In this document: one piece after another, positions 52,460 to 59,779 of the stretch
Layout of the letters: the number at the start of each line of letters is the position of its first letter
How positions within the stretch are numbered: position 1 is the stretch's first letter
Notes under the pieces: model-generated
Told to the model about the DNA's origin: nothing
Databases searched by the model: none
The model's input: the letters and a program-made list of their open reading frames with translations, nothing else
Source of the DNA: Neptunicella plasticusilytica
GTDB lineage: Bacteria; Pseudomonadota; Gammaproteobacteria; Enterobacterales; Alteromonadaceae
Direction of reading: 5' to 3'
NCBI RefSeq assembly: GCF_047922965.1
Contig: NZ_CP150481.1
Coordinates: forward strand, 1,426,001 to 1,490,000
Length of the DNA stretch: 64,000 nucleotides
Made by a program: the position numbers and the translations under genes

Positions 52460-54821
52460 ACTCACCGCTGAACAATTCAACCAAGATACGGCTGTTATAA
52501 GCAGACAAAAATCGCTGAAAACCACCAAGGCACAACCCCATGAAAGCGCCATTCGGCAGGTGTCCGGTCAGGCTCGCTACGTGGATGATATGCCGGAACC
52601 GGCTAATCTATTACATGCTGCAGTGGGCGGTAGTAACGTCGCCAGCGGTAGGATAAAAAAGCTGGATTTACAGCAAGTCTGGCAAAGTCCCGGTGTGGTC
52701 GATGTGATCACCGTTGCTGATGTGCCGGGACATACCGACATTGCGCCGGTATTTGATGGTGATCCGGTGTTAGCCGATGCTCAGATATTGTTTTATGGTC
52801 AACCGATTTTTGCCGTGCTCGCCGATAGTACTGACAACGCTCGCCGCGCGGCTTTATTAGCCGAGATTGAATTCGAGCCGCAAACGGCCTGCTTAACGGT
52901 TGAGGAGGCTCATCAACAGCAAAATTTTGTCCGTCCTGCGCATTTTATGCAACAGGGGGATTTTGATTCAGCTTATGAAAAGGGCGCAATTCAACTGCAA
53001 GGCCAGCTAGATATCGGCGGGCAGGAGCATTTTTATCTGGAAGGACAGGTAGCGTTGGCCATTGCTGAAGAAGAAGATCGAATGTTGGTGTATTGCTCCA
53101 GTCAACATCCCAGTGAAGTACAAAAACTGGTGGCCGAAGTCCTGGGGATTAAATTACACAAAGTCATAGTGGATATGCGCCGCATGGGCGGTGGTTTTGG
53201 TGGTAAAGAAACACAGGCCGCACAGTGGGCTTGTCTGGCGGCTATCTTCGCCCATCGTAATCGCTGTGCGGTTAAACTCAGACTGCCGCGCCAGCATGAT
53301 TTTATCACTACCGGTAAGCGTCACCCGTTTGAAAATAGCTACAAAGTCGCCACCGATAACAACGGTTTGATTGTCGCCAGTTCGCAGACGATTAACGGCA
53401 ATTGCGGTTATTCGGCAGATTTGTCCGATGCCATTGTCGATCGTGCCATGTTTCATGCTGATAACGGCTATTTTATGGGCGAATCGAAAATTGCCGGTTA
53501 TCGTTGTCGTACTAATACGGTGTCGCATACCGCTTTTCGTGGTTTCGGCGGCCCGCAAGGCATGATAATGGCCGAAGCGATGATGGATAATATCGCCCGT
53601 CATCTTGGGATCGATCCATTAACCATCCGTAAACGTAATTTGTATCAACAAGATCAACGTAATACCACGCCATACGGGATGTTGGTGGAGCATAATTTGT
53701 TGCCGGATATTATCGATAAACTGGAAGTGTCGGCCGATTACTGGCAGCGCCGTCAGCGGTTATCTGAATTTAATCAACGCAGTCCTATTATCAAAAAAGG
53801 ATTGGCGCTAACCCCGGTTAAATTCGGTATTTCGTTTACTGCCAAGCATTTGAATCAGGCTGGTGCATTGGTGCATATTTACACCGATGGCAGTATTCAG
53901 GCTAATCATGGCGGCACTGAAATGGGGCAGGGGCTGCATACCAAAATTGGTCAAATCGTGGCGAATGAATTTGGCGTGCCATTAGATTATGTGGAAGTCA
54001 CCTCTACCCGCACCGATAAGGTCCCTAATACTTCACCGACGGCAGCGTCGAGCGGCACCGATCTTAATGGAAAAGCGGTGCAAAATGCCTGCATCACCTT
54101 AAAACAGCGTTTGGCCGAGTTTTATGCGACACAGGTTGATGGCGATCCGCAGCAAGTGGTATTTGCCGACCAGCAGATCCGGCTAAACGGACACCAAATC
54201 GGTTTCGTTGAGTTAATCCAGCAGGCCTATATTGGTCGTATATCACTGTCGTCATCCGGTTACTACCGTACCCCGAAAATTCATTACGATCGCGCTAGCG
54301 GCAACGGACGACCGTTTTTCTATTTTGCCTATGGTGCGGCAGTTTCAGAGGTGAGTGTGGATACTTTAACCGGCGAATATAAAGTGGACCGGGTGGATAT
54401 TCTGCACGATGTGGGTAATAGCATTAATCCGGCCATTGATATTGGTCAGATAGAGGGAGGCTTTATTCAGGGGATGGGTTGGCTGACCTGCGAGGAACTT
54501 AAATGGGATAGTCAAGGCCGGTTACTGAGTAATAATCCGGCCACTTATAAAATCCCGGCCATCGGTGATACGCCCGAGATTTTTAAGGTGGATTTATATC
54601 CCCGCGCCAATGATGAAGACAGTATTTATCATTCCAAAGCGGTGGGAGAGCCACCATTTATGTTGGCAATTTCGGTTTGGTGCGCCCTTAAAGACGCAAT
54701 TGCCAGTATTAGCGATTATCGCTTTGATCCTCAGCTCGATCCCCCGGCCACACCGGAGAAGGTTTTACAGGCTATTGAACAGACCCAGGCAAGACAAGGA
54801 GAGCAGCATGCGACCGCATAA
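52452..54821 (+). CDS. xdhB: Xanthine dehydrogenase molybdopterin-binding subunit XdhB
   Basis: XdhB is the molybdenum-cofactor subunit of xanthine dehydrogenase, 789 residues. Molybdopterin-contact motifs are RRMGGGFGGKETQA, AFRGFGGPQGM and GTEMGQGLHTKI. The catalytic glutamate is in SKAVGEPPFMLAIS near the C-terminus. The subunit split XdhA plus XdhB is the usual proteobacterial form. It overlaps xdhA by 8 nt and xdhC by 14 nt. Nothing is missing from the active site as far as can be read. Confidence 0.97.
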   Translation: MRKLTAEQFNQDTAVISRQKSLKTTKAQPHESAIRQVSGQARYVDDMPEPANLLHAAVGGSNVASGRIKKLDLQQVWQSPGVVDVITVADVPGHTDIAPVFDGDPVLADAQILFYGQPIFAVLADSTDNARRAALLAEIEFEPQTACLTVEEAHQQQNFVRPAHFMQQGDFDSAYEKGAIQLQGQLDIGGQEHFYLEGQVALAIAEEEDRMLVYCSSQHPSEVQKLVAEVLGIKLHKVIVDMRRMGGGFGGKETQAAQWACLAAIFAHRNRCAVKLRLPRQHDFITTGKRHPFENSYKVATDNNGLIVASSQTINGNCGYSADLSDAIVDRAMFHADNGYFMGESKIAGYRCRTNTVSHTAFRGFGGPQGMIMAEAMMDNIARHLGIDPLTIRKRNLYQQDQRNTTPYGMLVEHNLLPDIIDKLEVSADYWQRRQRLSEFNQRSPIIKKGLALTPVKFGISFTAKHLNQAGALVHIYTDGSIQANHGGTEMGQGLHTKIGQIVANEFGVPLDYVEVTSTRTDKVPNTSPTAASSGTDLNGKAVQNACITLKQRLAEFYATQVDGDPQQVVFADQQIRLNGHQIGFVELIQQAYIGRISLSSSGYYRTPKIHYDRASGNGRPFFYFAYGAAVSEVSVDTLTGEYKVDRVDILHDVGNSINPAIDIGQIEGGFIQGMGWLTCEELKWDSQGRLLSNNPATYKIPAIGDTPEIFKVDLYPRANDEDSIYHSKAVGEPPFMLAISVWCALKDAIASISDYRFDPQLDPPATPEKVLQAIEQTQARQGEQHATA

Positions 54822-55647
54822 CTGGTTTGATGCCTTGTACCAATGTCAGCAGCATGGGCAGGCTTATGTATTGGTGACGTTGCTGGCTAGTGCCGGATCT
54901 ACGCCCAGAAATGCCGGTAGCAAAATGGTGGTCACTGCTGATAGCAGTTTCGATACCATTGGTGGCGGTCATCTTGAATATCAGGTAATTGCTCAGGCGC
55001 GCCAATGGTTGCTTACAGGAAAGGAACAACAACAGATTGAACATTATCCGTTATCCAGCAAACTCGGTCAGTGCTGCGGCGGTGCGATTAATGTGTTGTA
55101 TGAAGTAAAAACACAACATGCACAACATCTGGCCGTGTTTGGTGCTGGCCACGTGGCAAAAGCTCTGATGCCGATACTGTCCCAGTTGCCATTGCAAATT
55201 AGCTGGGTGGATCAGCGACCAGAACTGTTTGCGGACAATCAAACCGCCAGCCATATTCAGATCAAACTAACCGATGAGCCGCTCGAAATTATCGAGCAAT
55301 TACCCTCTAACAGTTGGGTATTGATTATGACTCACAACCATCAACTGGACTTTGAACTGGTCGACGCGGCACTAAAAAGATCGGATATCGGCTATTTGGG
55401 CATGATAGGTTCCGATACCAAAGCCCGCCGTTTTAAAACCCGTTTGGCTCATAAAGGTTTTAGTACCGAACAAATCGCTCGCTTAATTAGCCCGGTGGGG
55501 CTTACCGATATTGGTGGTAAAAAGCCAATTGAAGTAGCGGTTTCAATTGCTGCCCAACTTATTCAGCGACTGCAACCCGAGCCTGTTTCCCGCCAGCACC
55601 AGCAAAAAAGTTGGCAACAAAATCAGCAACTAAAAGCCTTGTTTTAA
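54808..55647 (+). CDS. xdhC: Xanthine dehydrogenase accessory protein XdhC
   Basis: XdhC binds the molybdenum cofactor, promotes its sulfuration and inserts it into XdhB. The 279-residue protein opens with WFDALYQCQQHGQAYVLVTLL and has GSTPRNAGSKMVV. A cysteine pair lies in LGQCCGGAINVLYE, and FGAGHVAKAL marks the Rossmann-type domain (about 111-120). The later DVGYLGMIGS-like stretch (DIGYLGMIGSDTKARRF) is also typical. The ATG at 54808, behind AAGGAGAG, overlaps the xdhB end; an in-frame upstream extension to 54565 would run inside xdhB and is rejected. Confidence 0.95.
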   Translation: MRPHNWFDALYQCQQHGQAYVLVTLLASAGSTPRNAGSKMVVTADSSFDTIGGGHLEYQVIAQARQWLLTGKEQQQIEHYPLSSKLGQCCGGAINVLYEVKTQHAQHLAVFGAGHVAKALMPILSQLPLQISWVDQRPELFADNQTASHIQIKLTDEPLEIIEQLPSNSWVLIMTHNHQLDFELVDAALKRSDIGYLGMIGSDTKARRFKTRLAHKGFSTEQIARLISPVGLTDIGGKKPIEVAVSIAAQLIQRLQPEPVSRQHQQKSWQQNQQLKALF

Positions 55648-55667
55648 TATAAAAGACAATCAAACAA

Positions 55668-56189
55668 ATGACACTAGATACAATGACAATAGAACAACTC
55701 AACACCCTGCCTGGCAGTGACGCCACAGACTGGTTTATGCAAAGTTGTGCCGCGCAAAACTGGTGTGAACAAATGGTCAATGGCAGACCCTACGCGGATA
55801 TCAGTCGTTTGATGGAACGTGCAGAACAATACTGGTTGAATGCGGCTAAGCAAGATTATCTTGAAGCCTTTTCTGCCCACCCGATGATTGGTGATCTATC
55901 CAGTTTGCAAGCCAAGTATACTAATACTCAGACTATGGCCGGTGCCGAGCAAAGCGGGACAGCCGGTGCCGACCCAAAGGTGTTAGCTGAACTGGCCGAG
56001 TTAAATCAGCGTTATTACCAGCAAAACGGCTTTATTTTTATTGTTTGTGCTACAGGATTGAGTGCAGAAGCGATGCTGGAAAAACTGCAACGGCGTATTC
56101 ATAACAGTACTGAGACAGAAATGCGTATTGCTGCGGCTGAACAACTCAAAATAACCCAGTTACGGCTGGCCAAAAATCTGAGCAATTAA
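55668..56189 (+). CDS. uraD: 2-oxo-4-hydroxy-4-carboxy-5-ureidoimidazoline (OHCU) decarboxylase
   Basis: UraD converts OHCU to S-allantoin, the last step of urate breakdown to allantoin. The 173-residue helical protein has the catalytic-His region FSAHPMIGDLSSL, the substrate-binding AEQSGT and the conserved LNQRYYQQNGFIFIVCATG, with RIHNSTETEMRIAAAEQ near the end. The ATG at 55668 is used; an ATG at 55683 is also possible and neither has a strong ribosome binding site. It lies 20 nt after xdhC and 17 nt before uraH. Confidence 0.95.
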   Translation: MTLDTMTIEQLNTLPGSDATDWFMQSCAAQNWCEQMVNGRPYADISRLMERAEQYWLNAAKQDYLEAFSAHPMIGDLSSLQAKYTNTQTMAGAEQSGTAGADPKVLAELAELNQRYYQQNGFIFIVCATGLSAEAMLEKLQRRIHNSTETEMRIAAAEQLKITQLRLAKNLSN

Positions 56190-56206
56190 ATATTGGGAGA
56201 ACAGTG

Positions 56207-56530
56207 ATGAATAGCTTATCGAGCCATGTGCTGGATACTGCGCTAGGTAAACCGGCAGCAGGAATGAAACTGCGTTTAACTACCTCTGAGGGGCAGGTGA
56301 TTGAAGGAGTAACCGATAACGATGGCCGCTGTAATGTTTGGGCTGATGCGCACTTTTCTCCCGGCACCTATCATCTGCATTTTTCAACCGGGAAGTATTT
56401 AAAAACTAAACACGGCAAAGCGTTTTATCCTTATGTGGATATTACCTTTGAAATGGAATATGAAGGTGGCCATTATCATGTGCCTTTGTTGATTTCACCC
56501 TTTGGCTTTAGCAGTTATAGAGGTAGTTAA
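56207..56530 (+). CDS. uraH: 5-hydroxyisourate hydrolase
   Basis: UraH (transthyretin-like) hydrolyses 5-hydroxyisourate to OHCU. The 107-residue length is normal. Signature residues are the N-terminal SSHVLDTALGKPAAGM (His), the central YVDITFEME and HYHVPLLISPFGFSSYRGS. The last four residues YRGS are diagnostic of true hydrolases against transthyretins. The ATG at 56207 has GGGAGA at 6 nt. No export signal is seen, so it is cytoplasmic. It lies 17 nt after uraD. Confidence 0.97.
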   Translation: MNSLSSHVLDTALGKPAAGMKLRLTTSEGQVIEGVTDNDGRCNVWADAHFSPGTYHLHFSTGKYLKTKHGKAFYPYVDITFEMEYEGGHYHVPLLISPFGFSSYRGS

Positions 56531-56553
56531 AACGTGGAAGTTAAAGGGCAACT

Positions 56554-57879
56554 ATGACAATACAGATTATTCGTGCGGCGGTGCTTCATTTTCCACGACA
56601 GAGCCAGACTCCGGCAGCAGATATACAGTATTTCGCCGCAGGTGGGCTGGTCATAGATGACGGAAAAATTGTTGATTTGAATGATTATGGGCTGATGGTC
56701 GGACGCTATCCAGATGCTGACGTTGTGGATTATCGCGGCAAGTTGCTGATCCCGGGATTAATCGACAGCCATATTCATTTCCCGCAAACCGAAATGATTG
56801 CCAGCTATGGCGAGCAATTACTCGAATGGCTGGAAAATTACACCTTTCCGGTAGAACGCAAGTTTGCTGACCCGGTCTATGCACAGAAAATTGCCGATGT
56901 GTTTCTACAGCAATTGTTGCGCAATGGTACGACTACTGCGATGGTTTATTCCAGTGTGCATAAAGAAGCGACGGACGCCTTGTTTTCTGCCGCACAGCAA
57001 CGACAGATGTTAATCATTGGCGGCAAAACCTGCATGGACAGGCATTGCCCCGAGTGGTTGCAGGATAGCGCCCAAACGGCACAACGCCAGAGTGCCGAAT
57101 TAATTGAACAGTGGCATGGTAAGGATCGTTTGTATTATTGTCTGACACCGCGCTTTGCTCCCACTAGCTCACCGGCCCAACTGGAATGCTTGGGCGAACT
57201 TGCGCAGCAATATCCAGATGTATTTATCCAGACTCATTTATCCGAGAGCAGACAGGAAATCGAATGGGTTAAATCACTCTATCCTGATGCGGATAATTAT
57301 CTGGACGTGTATGACCGGGCTGGCTTGGTGCGATCCCGCGCGGTGTTTGGTCATTGTATTCATCTGGTTGATGATGAATGGTCAAGGTTAAGTGAAAGTG
57401 GCGCGACTATCGCATTTTGCCCCAGTTCCAATCTGTTTCTGGGTAGCGGTTTATTTGCCTTGCATAAAGCTCGCGAGCATCAGGTGCATGTGACGTTGGG
57501 CACCGATGTCGGGGCGGGAACCAGTTTTAATCTGCTGCGCACCATGGGTGATGCGTATAAAGTCTGTCAACTTCAGGGAGATAAGCTGGACCCGTTAACC
57601 GGTTTATATATGCTGACCCAGGGCGCGGCGGTCGCACTGCAATTGGAAGATAAAATCGGTAATCTGAATATCGGTACCGATGCCGATTTTGTGTTGCTTG
57701 CTCCCGACTTTGATACATTATCTACCTTGCGTTTGCGCGATAGTTCTAAAACCGATAATCCGGCCGATATTATCTTTGCCCTCAGCATGTTAGGTGATGA
57801 TCGCGCTATTGCCGCCACCTGGGTAAATGGATGCTTGGCGTACCAACAACAAGAGGAACAACTTTATGCAATGGACTGA
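56554..57879 (+). CDS. guaD: Guanine deaminase
   Basis: Guanine deaminase turns guanine into xanthine, feeding XdhABC. The 441-residue amidohydrolase is close to the E. coli length (439). Zinc ligands are in DSHIHFPQTEM (His73, His75), HLSES, HCIHL and GTDVGAGTSFNLL. It lies 23 nt after uraH, and its last 14 nt overlap puuD. In this operon it supplies substrate alongside adenine deaminase on the opposite strand, so both major purine bases enter the same path. Confidence 0.96.
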   Translation: MTIQIIRAAVLHFPRQSQTPAADIQYFAAGGLVIDDGKIVDLNDYGLMVGRYPDADVVDYRGKLLIPGLIDSHIHFPQTEMIASYGEQLLEWLENYTFPVERKFADPVYAQKIADVFLQQLLRNGTTTAMVYSSVHKEATDALFSAAQQRQMLIIGGKTCMDRHCPEWLQDSAQTAQRQSAELIEQWHGKDRLYYCLTPRFAPTSSPAQLECLGELAQQYPDVFIQTHLSESRQEIEWVKSLYPDADNYLDVYDRAGLVRSRAVFGHCIHLVDDEWSRLSESGATIAFCPSSNLFLGSGLFALHKAREHQVHVTLGTDVGAGTSFNLLRTMGDAYKVCQLQGDKLDPLTGLYMLTQGAAVALQLEDKIGNLNIGTDADFVLLAPDFDTLSTLRLRDSSKTDNPADIIFALSMLGDDRAIAATWVNGCLAYQQQEEQLYAMD

Positions 57880-59068
57880 ATGGCTATCGCTTTTTATTCG
57901 CTGGTTTCATGTGATTGCCGGGGTGGCCTGGATTGGTGCCTCGTTCTATTTTGTGTGGTTGGACAATAATTTGCGCACACCACCGGACTGGAAAAAAGAT
58001 AAAGGCATCAAAGGTGATTTATGGGCGGTGCATGGTGGCGGTTTTTATGAAATTGGTAAGTATCAATATGGCCCGGAGGTGATCCCGCCAACCTTACACT
58101 GGTTTAAATGGGAAGCCTATACCACTTGGTTAAGTGGTTTTGCCCTGCTTACCCTGATGTATTATTTTGGCGCGTCGGCCTATTTAATTGATCCCAACGT
58201 GATGCCGTTAGAGCCGGCAACCGCAGTCATAATGGGTCTAGGTTTTATCTTTGGCGGTCTGGCCTTGTATGAACTGGCCTGCCATAGTCCGTTGGCCAAA
58301 TCACCCTGGTTGTTTGCATTGTTTTTTATGGCATTGCTGACATTGGGTTCGTGGTTGGCTACTAGCTGGTTTAGTGGCCGTGGCGCTTATATGCATATTG
58401 GTGCCTTAATTGGCACCATTATGGCCGGTAATGTGTTTTTTAATATCATTCCGTCGCAGAAAAAAATGGTCGCAGCGGTGGAAAACAAGCAGGATATCGA
58501 TCCAGCCTGGGGGGCAGGTGCCAAGCTACGCTCGGTGCATAACAATTATCTGACCTTGCCCTTGTTGTTTATTATGATCAGTAACCATTACCCCATGACC
58601 TACCAGCATCCGCAAAATTGGCTGGTATTGATTTTGATCTCGGTGGTATCGGCCTGGATCCGGCACTTTTTCAACTTACGTCATCAGGGTATTTTCCGGC
58701 CATCGGTATTGGTGACCGGCATGTTAGGCATGCTGTTAATTGCCGGTTGGATATCCTGGCCTAAAAGCAAAGCATTGACTGACGTTACCAGAGTTGAGCA
58801 ACCTGAAACCCCATTAAGCGAGTCACAAAAAGCGGTGCTTAATCTGGTTGAAACACACTGCACCCGTTGTCATTCTGCTACGCCGACCGATGACATTTTT
58901 GTCGTGGCACCGATGGGACTGCATCTGGATAAATGGGCGCAAATTGAACAATTTGCGCCGCGTATTTATGCCAGAACGGTACAAAGCAAAGATATGCCAC
59001 TATTGAATAAAACCGGTATGACCGAGGAAGAACGACAAGTCATTGCTGACTGGTATCAAAGTCGTTGA
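57866..59068 (+). CDS. puuD: Urate hydroxylase PuuD (membrane urate oxidase with cytochrome c domain)
   Basis: PuuD oxidises urate to 5-hydroxyisourate. The 400-residue protein has about eight transmembrane helices with the family start WTEWLSLFIRWFHVIAGVAWIG. A C-terminal cytochrome c domain carries a single heme site CTRCH at 332-336 and a likely Met ligand in SKDMPLL (about 377). The fused heme suggests electrons go to the respiratory chain rather than directly to oxygen as in soluble uricases. The ATG at 57866 has AGAGGA at 8 nt and overlaps guaD; an in-frame upstream extension is rejected. It is the last gene of the xdh operon. Confidence 0.96.
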   Translation: MQWTEWLSLFIRWFHVIAGVAWIGASFYFVWLDNNLRTPPDWKKDKGIKGDLWAVHGGGFYEIGKYQYGPEVIPPTLHWFKWEAYTTWLSGFALLTLMYYFGASAYLIDPNVMPLEPATAVIMGLGFIFGGLALYELACHSPLAKSPWLFALFFMALLTLGSWLATSWFSGRGAYMHIGALIGTIMAGNVFFNIIPSQKKMVAAVENKQDIDPAWGAGAKLRSVHNNYLTLPLLFIMISNHYPMTYQHPQNWLVLILISVVSAWIRHFFNLRHQGIFRPSVLVTGMLGMLLIAGWISWPKSKALTDVTRVEQPETPLSESQKAVLNLVETHCTRCHSATPTDDIFVVAPMGLHLDKWAQIEQFAPRIYARTVQSKDMPLLNKTGMTEEERQVIADWYQSR

Positions 59069-59112
59069 GGAAAACCAATATTTGACCAAGTAAGATAATC
59101 GTCCCCCCGGTA

Positions 59113-59152
59113 GCCCTTCGACAGCTCATTCTTCGCGCTCAGGGTGAACGGG
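59113..59152. repeat. CCCTTCGACAGCTC...CTCAGGGTGAACGG intergenic repeat
   Basis: The segment resembles a dispersed intergenic repeat known in many bacteria, CCTTCGACAAGCTCAGGGTGAACGG, but with about ten extra bases in the middle. The window ends in CATCCTTCGAC (63990-64000), which may be the start of another copy. Confidence 0.55.
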
Positions 59153-59183
59153 ATAGACAGGTTTATTATTGACATAAAACATC

Positions 59184-59215
59184 GTCATCCCTGCATATTG
59201 TTAGCGGGGATCCAG
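59184..59215 (+). repeat. GTCATCCCTGC...GCGGGGATCCAG repeat, copy 1
   Basis: GTCATCCCTGC, a short spacer, and GCGGGGATCCAG form an imperfect hairpin of a family of dispersed intergenic repeats. Related copies lie at 59607-59639 (same direction) and 59668-59697 (opposite direction). Confidence 0.65.
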
Positions 59216-59237
59216 AATTTAATTGGCTTCGACAACT

Positions 59238-59249
59238 GCCATCCATGGC
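59238..59249. repeat. Hairpin with TCC centre: GCCATCCATGGC
   Basis: A perfect 5-bp inverted repeat GCCAT / ATGGC around CC. It is the first of a run of small hairpins with a shared centre. Confidence 0.6.
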
Positions 59250-59253
59250 TTTT

Positions 59254-59279
59254 TTCGCCCCGCATCCATGCGGGGCGAA
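59254..59279. repeat. Hairpin with TCC centre, 12-bp perfect stem
   Basis: The arms TTCGCCCCGCAT / ATGCGGGGCGAA are perfectly complementary around CC, giving the centre ATCCAT. It lies 4 nt after the previous hairpin and is the strongest of the series. Confidence 0.75.
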
Positions 59280-59283
59280 CCCC

Positions 59284-59301
59284 TTTCTTAAGGATAAGAA
59301 A
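59284..59301. repeat. Hairpin with AGGA centre: TTTCTTA-AGGA-TAAGAAA
   Basis: Arms 59284-59290 and 59295-59301 are perfectly complementary. The centre AGGA is TCCT on the other strand, so it carries the same core in reverse. Confidence 0.6.
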
Positions 59302-59422
59302 GAGGCGAAAGAATCCTTTACTCCACTAACTTTCTAATCCAATTAAAATACTGGCTTAAATGCCGAAGCGGCCGGATGCAACTTTGCTTTTCTCGCATCC
59401 TGCTTCAAAGCAAAGGCCGCGA

Positions 59423-59438
59423 AAATCATCCTTGATTT
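59423..59438. repeat. Hairpin with TCCT centre: AAATCA-TCCT-TGATTT
   Basis: A 6-bp perfect inverted repeat around TCCT. Shortly before it, CGCATCCTGC (59394-59403) has the same core in a 3-bp stem, inside a larger imperfect inverted repeat GCGGCC...GGCCGC (59369-59420). Confidence 0.5.
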
Positions 59439-59503
59439 CCGGCTCAATCTGCAAAGCGGTGCTTTGCTATTCCGATTTCGCCCATCTCAAAAGCCGGCCT
59501 TGC

Positions 59504-59521
59504 CCGAACGTCCATGTTCGG
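59504..59521. repeat. Hairpin with GTCCAT centre: CCGAAC-GTCCAT-GTTCGG
   Basis: A 6-bp perfect inverted repeat around GTCCAT, the last clear hairpin of the series. Confidence 0.6.
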
Positions 59522-59606
59522 ACATTCGACAAGCCCATATTTTACTCAGGAAAGTTAGAGTCGAAATGTAGGCCAATACTGTAAGTCTGTACGAAGTTAA
59601 AAGTCC

Positions 59607-59639
59607 GTCACCCCGGCTTTGATTTTGGCCGGGGTCCAG
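59607..59639 (+). repeat. GTCACCCCGGC...GCCGGGGTCCAG repeat, copy 2
   Basis: Same layout as the copy at 59184 with a different, compensated stem (CCCCGGC / GCCGGGG). Stem bases changed in pairs point to a folded element. Confidence 0.65.
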
Positions 59640-59667
59640 TAGCAGGTAGAGCAAAATATTAAATAAT

Positions 59668-59697
59668 GGATCCCTGCTCAAAAGAATGCAGGGATGA
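59668..59697 (-). repeat. GTCATCCCTGC...GCAGGGATCC repeat, copy 3, inverted
   Basis: Read on the minus strand this matches the copy at 59184 in its GTCATCCCTGC start and GGGATCCA end. It faces copy 2 with only 28 nt between them. Confidence 0.65.
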
Positions 59698-59779
59698 CAG
59701 GATTGAAACAACAGTGATGTCGAGGATTCGGGTTTTGCTTTTAGCTCGTCGCTCGAAGCTCGCCACTTGTTGCTTAAAT

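Larger units (their letters stand above)
59069..59779. other. Gene-free repeat island, 711 bp
   Basis: No convincing gene lies here. The stretch contains at least four kinds of intergenic repeat: a CCCTTCGACAGCTC element, three CGTCATCCC-type elements, a run of hairpins with a TCC(A/T) core, and an AGCTCGTCGCTCGAAGCTCG segment (59742-59762). Short frames across it are not supported by codon pattern or ribosome binding sites. It separates the purine island from the metalloprotease gene. Confidence 0.75.

Noticed and set aside
54565..54807. Upstream extension of xdhC into xdhB
   Set aside because: The real start at 54808 has a strong AAGGAGAG site and matches the family N-terminus; the extension has no homology-like pattern.
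57827..57865. Upstream extension of puuD inside guaD
   Set aside because: The family N-terminus begins at MQWTEWLS, with a ribosome binding site before 57866.
59144..59711. Short frames in the repeat island (61-74 residues)
   Set aside because: They cross hairpins and dispersed repeats, have no ribosome binding sites and look like translated repeat sequence.
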